This document shows positions 60,788 to 64,000 of a stretch of DNA of 64,000 bases, in pieces. The translations under genes were made by a program, and so were the position numbers. The notes under the pieces are model-generated. The model had not been told where the DNA came from. It saw only the letters and a program-made list of their open reading frames with translations, and ran no database searches. The stretch's first letter is position 1, and the number at the start of each line of letters is the position of its first letter. This DNA comes from Marinimicrococcus sp033875255 (lineage in GTDB: Bacteria; Pseudomonadota; Alphaproteobacteria; Geminicoccales; Geminicoccaceae): positions 115,596 through 179,595 of the forward strand of contig JAWZSN010000009.1 of the NCBI GenBank assembly GCA_033875255.1. Direction: 5' to 3'.

Positions 60788-62062
60788 ATGAAGGTACTCG
60801 TCGTCGGCTCCGGCGGCCGTGAGCATGCGCTCTGCTGGTCGCTGGCCGCCTCGCCCATGGTCGAGGAGGTGCTGTGCGCCCCGGGCAATGCCGGCATCGC
60901 CCGCGACGCCAGGCTGGTCCCGGTGGCCGCCGACGATCTCGAGGGGCTGGTGGCGCTGGCCCTGGCCGAGAAGGTCGGGCTCGTCGTGGTCGGCCCCGAG
61001 CAGCCGCTGGTGATGGGTCTCGTCGACCGGCTGGAGGCGGCCGGCATCAAGGCCTTCGGGCCGAGCCAGGCGGCCGCCAGGCTCGAGGGCTCCAAGGCCT
61101 TCACCAAGGATTTCTGCGCCCGCCACGATATTCCCACGGCCGCCTTCAAGACCTTCGGCGCCGGCGAGGCCGAGGCGGCGCGCGCCTATGTGCGCGCGCA
61201 GGGGGCGCCCATCGTCGTGAAGGCCGACGGCCTCGCGGCGGGCAAGGGCGTGGTGGTCTGCGAGACCCTCGATGCGGCCCTGGAGGCGGTCGACGCGGCC
61301 TTCGCCGGCGCTTTCGGCGAGGCCGGCAGCACGCTGGTCATCGAGGAGTTCATGGACGGCGAGGAGGCCAGCCTGTTCGCGCTGTGCGACGGCAGCACTG
61401 CTGTGGCCATGGGCACGGCCCAGGACCACAAGCGCGCCTTCGACGGCGACAGGGGGCCCAATACCGGCGGCATGGGCGCCTATTCGCCGGCGCCGCTGCT
61501 CGACGAGGCGATGGTCGAGCGGGTCATGAGGGAGATCGTGCGGCCGACCCTGGCGGGCATGGCGGCGGAGGGAGCGCCCTTCAGGGGCTTTCTCTATGCC
61601 GGGCTGATCCTGACCAGCGAGGGGCCGAAGCTGATCGAGTACAATGTCCGCTTCGGCGACCCGGAGTGCCAGGTGGTGCTGCCGCGGCTGATGACCGATC
61701 TGTGCCAGCTCCTCCTCGGCGCCACCGACGGCATGCTCGGCCACATGAGCCTCCGCTGGCTGCCGCAGCACGCGCTTACCGTGGTGATGGCGAGCCGCGG
61801 CTATCCCGGCGCCTACGCCAGGGACACCGGGATCGGCGGGCTCGACGCGCTGGAAGGCGAGGACGGGCTGCTGGTGTTCCACGCGGCGACGCGACGCCAG
61901 GACGGGCGCTGGCTTGCCACCGGCGGGCGGGTGCTGGGCATCACCGGCCTCGGGGCGACGCTCGCCGAGGCGCAGGAGCGCGCCTACCGGGCGGTCGACC
62001 GCATCGACTGGCCCGAGGGTTTCTGCCGCCGCGACATCGGCTGGCGCGCCCTGCGCACCTGA
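60788..62062 (+). CDS. purD: Phosphoribosylamine-glycine ligase (GAR synthetase)
   Basis: A 424-residue ATP-grasp enzyme of purine synthesis. KVLVVGSGGREHALCW, CAPGNAGIARDA, KAFTKDFCARH, VVKADGLAAGKGVVVC, EEFMDGEEASLFALCDG, and the metal-binding EYNVRFGDPECQ are all intact. GGAGCAGGGATC precedes the ATG. Standard length. Confidence 0.96.
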   Translation: MKVLVVGSGGREHALCWSLAASPMVEEVLCAPGNAGIARDARLVPVAADDLEGLVALALAEKVGLVVVGPEQPLVMGLVDRLEAAGIKAFGPSQAAARLEGSKAFTKDFCARHDIPTAAFKTFGAGEAEAARAYVRAQGAPIVVKADGLAAGKGVVVCETLDAALEAVDAAFAGAFGEAGSTLVIEEFMDGEEASLFALCDGSTAVAMGTAQDHKRAFDGDRGPNTGGMGAYSPAPLLDEAMVERVMREIVRPTLAGMAAEGAPFRGFLYAGLILTSEGPKLIEYNVRFGDPECQVVLPRLMTDLCQLLLGATDGMLGHMSLRWLPQHALTVVMASRGYPGAYARDTGIGGLDALEGEDGLLVFHAATRRQDGRWLATGGRVLGITGLGATLAEAQERAYRAVDRIDWPEGFCRRDIGWRALRT

Positions 62063-62202
62063 GGGGCTGGCGCGCCCGGCGCGCCTGACGCGGACCCCTG
62101 GAATAGCGGCGGCCGGCGCGGCCGCGAAAATCGTTTCGCTTGCCGGCTGGCGCGCGCTTTCTATGATCGCCGCCGCCGCCCTTTCGCAGACGGGGATGTC
62201 CC

Positions 62203-62784
62203 ATGCTTCGCACCAGCCCGGCCCTTGCGCCTGCCATGCGCCTCTGGCCCGCTTCCACGCCCGCGCAGCGTCTGCTGCGCAACCTGGCCCTGGCGTTCGC
62301 CGGAACCCTGCTCCTGACGCTCTCCGCCAAGGTGCAGGTGCCCTTCTATCCGGTGCCCGTGACCTTCCAGACGGCCGTCGTGTTCCTGATCGGTATCGCC
62401 TATGGCTGGCGTCTCGGTGCCGCCACCGTGCTGCTCTACCTCGCCGAGGCGGCGATGGGCCTGCCGGTGCTGGCAGGCACGCCCGAGAAGGGTATTGGCC
62501 TGGCCTATATGGCGGGTCCGACCGGCGGCTACCTGGTGGGATTCGTTGCCGCCGCGGCGCTTTGCGGTGTCGTGGCCGAGCGGGCTCGCGGCCTGCTGAC
62601 GCTGGGCGCCGGCGTGCTCCTCGCCACCCTCGCCGTCTATGTGCCGGGCGCCCTCTGGCTCGCCCAGTATGTCGGCCTCGAGAGCGCCCTCGCGCTGGGC
62701 GTCGTGCCCTTCCTGCTGGGCGATCTGGTGAAGCTGCTGCTGGTCACCGCGCTGGCCCAGGCAACCCTGCGCAACGCCGGCTGA
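62203..62784 (+). CDS. bioY: BioY biotin transporter substrate-binding subunit
   Basis: A 193-residue S-component of the ECF-type biotin transporter, with about six helices and motifs KVQVPFYPVPVTFQT, LYLAEAAMGLPVLAG and MAGPTGGYLVGF. Alphaproteobacterial BioY can import biotin alone or with BioMN. No BioMN genes are adjacent. I saw no BioR box upstream. Confidence 0.9.
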   Translation: MLRTSPALAPAMRLWPASTPAQRLLRNLALAFAGTLLLTLSAKVQVPFYPVPVTFQTAVVFLIGIAYGWRLGAATVLLYLAEAAMGLPVLAGTPEKGIGLAYMAGPTGGYLVGFVAAAALCGVVAERARGLLTLGAGVLLATLAVYVPGALWLAQYVGLESALALGVVPFLLGDLVKLLLVTALAQATLRNAG

Positions 62785-62791
62785 GCCTTCC

Positions 62792-63748
62792 GTGACGCGG
62801 GTCCTGGCGCCGGGCGACGAGACGGTCGCGGAGGCGGCACGCCTCCTCAAGGAGGGCCGTCTCGTGGCCTTCCCGACCGAGACGGTCTACGGCCTCGGCG
62901 CCGACGCCACCAGCGACGCGGCGGTGGCGGCGATCTACCGGGCCAAGGGCCGGCCGGCCTGCAACCCGCTGATCGTCCATGTAGCCGGGCTCGAGGAGGC
63001 CCTGCGGCTGGCCCGCCTCGACGCGCGCGCCCGGCGGCTCGCCGCCCGCTTCTGGCCCGGCCCGCTCACCATGGTCCTGCCGCGCCGCGCGGATTGCGGC
63101 CTCTCGCCCGGTCTCGCCGCCGGCCTGCCGAGCGTCGCCATCCGCGTGCCGGCCCACCCGCTGGCCCATGCCCTGCTCGTCGCCGCCGGCCTGCCGGTGG
63201 CCGCACCCAGCGCCAATCCCTCCGGCCGGATCAGCCCGACCGAGGCCCGCCATGTGGCCGAGGATCTGGGCGAGGCGGTGGCTGCGGTGCTCGACGGCGG
63301 GCCGTGCCCGGTCGGGCTCGAGAGCACGGTGGTCGATCTCGCCCGGCCGGATACGGCGGTGCTGCTGCGCCCCGGCGGGCTGCCGCGGGCCGCCATCGAG
63401 GAGCTCGTCGGCCCTCTGGCCTCGCCGGGCGAGGCCGAGGCGCCGCGCTCGCCGGGCCAGCTCGCCAGCCACTACGCCCCCCGCCTGCCGGTGCGGCTCG
63501 ACGCCACGGAGCCCCTTCCCGGCGAGGCCCTCCTGGCCTTCGGCCCCGAGGTCCCCGCGGGCGCCCGCGCCACCCGCAATCTCAGCCCCTCGGGCGATCC
63601 CGGCGAGGCCGCCCGCAACCTCTTCCGCATGCTCCGCGAGCTGGACGAGAGCGGTGCCACCGCCATCGCCGTCATGCCCATCCCCGCCCACGGCCTCGGC
63701 GAGGCCATCCGCGACCGCCTCCGCCGCGCCGCCGCCCCGCGCGGCTGA
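62792..63748 (+). CDS. sua5: Sua5/TsaC-type L-threonylcarbamoyladenylate synthase
   Basis: A 318-residue YrdC-domain protein plus C-terminal Sua5 domain, making the threonylcarbamoyl-AMP used for t6A in tRNA. YrdC signatures: GRLVAFPTETVYGLGADA, KGRPACNPLIVHV, FWPGPLTMVL, AAPSANPSGRISPT and VGLESTVVDL. The linker after residue 200 and the short C-terminal Sua5 domain fit. GTG start 7 bases after the bioY stop. Confidence 0.9.
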   Translation: MTRVLAPGDETVAEAARLLKEGRLVAFPTETVYGLGADATSDAAVAAIYRAKGRPACNPLIVHVAGLEEALRLARLDARARRLAARFWPGPLTMVLPRRADCGLSPGLAAGLPSVAIRVPAHPLAHALLVAAGLPVAAPSANPSGRISPTEARHVAEDLGEAVAAVLDGGPCPVGLESTVVDLARPDTAVLLRPGGLPRAAIEELVGPLASPGEAEAPRSPGQLASHYAPRLPVRLDATEPLPGEALLAFGPEVPAGARATRNLSPSGDPGEAARNLFRMLRELDESGATAIAVMPIPAHGLGEAIRDRLRRAAAPRG

Positions 63749-63939
63749 CCCCTCCGGCAGCCGGCAGCGCCCGGCGGCCTGCGGGTGAAGCGCGGCGCCG
63801 GATCGCCGTGGCGGCGGAGCGCGCGGAGGAAGCGAAGCCGCGCGAGGCGCTGCGCGCGTCTTTTCCTTTATGAAATGGCCCGCCCCTCCTCGGCTGCATC
63901 CGCCAGGATGCGCGGTTCTGGAGACGGAAGGAGCGGACC

Positions 63940-64000
63940 ATGACCATCGTGCTGCTCGCGATCGATCTGGGCAAGGCCGTGGGCAGCGTCCTGGGACCCG
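63940..64000 (+). mobile_element. Apparent IS110-family transposase, first 20 codons only
   Basis: The window ends inside this gene. The N-terminus MTIVLLAIDLGKAVGSVLG resembles the start of IS110-type DEDD transposases, whose first catalytic Asp lies in the IDLGK motif. AAGGAG lies 7 bases upstream of the ATG. The first inverted boundary of the element cannot be located. Judged from 20 residues only. Confidence 0.5.

Noticed and set aside
62063..62202. BioR box or riboswitch upstream of bioY
   Set aside because: No TTATCTATAA-like palindrome or riboswitch-like fold was seen in this gap.
1..64000. CRISPR arrays, rRNA genes, prophage and plasmid or chromosome origin genes
   Set aside because: No regularly spaced direct repeats, no rRNA-like stretches and no phage structural or replication-initiator genes were found.

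Overview
The window is a very G+C-rich bacterial chromosome segment with dense coding on both strands, many GTG/TTG starts and frequent ATGA stop/start overlaps. Gene content points to an alphaproteobacterium, most likely Rhodospirillales/Geminicoccales-like: the aroK-aroB-CorC block next to xerD, the argD-argF-hslO run, an L-malyl-CoA lyase, a phasin, a GluQ-type synthetase and an RpoE/ChrR-type ECF sigma system. The lineage is an inference; no rRNA gene is present to fix it.

Layout. 1-9.6 kb: a truncated 5-methylthioribose kinase, a TPR/SPOR-like secreted protein overlapping an acetyltransferase, a phasin, a short polyprenyl glycosylphosphotransferase, flavin reductase, threonine aldolase, an AraC-type DNA alkyltransferase, MaoC, YdcF and rhodanese proteins. 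9.7-19 kb: a GT39-type membrane glycosyltransferase, malyl-CoA lyase translationally coupled to xerD and to a large secreted protein, a 46-aa membrane peptide, then aroK-aroB and a CorC-like transporter. 19-26.5 kb: a LysR/YeiH pair, a BKACE-family enzyme, a lipoprotein, hslO-argF-argD and an orphan ABC-2 permease. 26.5-37 kb: one leftward envelope block (tamB, tamA, MscS-type channel, galE, PPP-type phosphatase).

37.5-45 kb: rightward surface-polysaccharide genes (outer-membrane barrel, Wza-like lipoprotein, AmpG-like permease), HU, an O-antigen-ligase-like protein, rph, rdgB, tRNA-Ala(TGC) and a CBS protein. 45-53 kb: membrane protein, oxidoreductase, MBL hydrolase, then two LuxR-type regulators with degenerate receivers flanking a 750-bp AT-richer gap. 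53-64 kb: uppP, a lipoprotein lysophospholipase, gluQ, a carboxylesterase, an SDR-ECF sigma-ChrR cluster with two matching TGATCC-N18-TA promoters, a membrane-anchored receiver-like protein, ilvA, purD, bioY, an Sua5-type gene, and the first codons of an apparent IS110-type transposase.

Most notable is regulatory proteins that have lost their phosphorylation or metal chemistry but keep output domains: a 1,213-aa protein with CheB-, CheR-, PAS-, kinase- and two receiver-like domains, all apparently dead, ending in an intact LuxR helix-turn-helix; a neighbouring LuxR regulator with Asn at the phospho-site; a receiver with Glu at that site and a C-terminal membrane helix; and a ChrR-like anti-sigma factor lacking its zinc cysteines.
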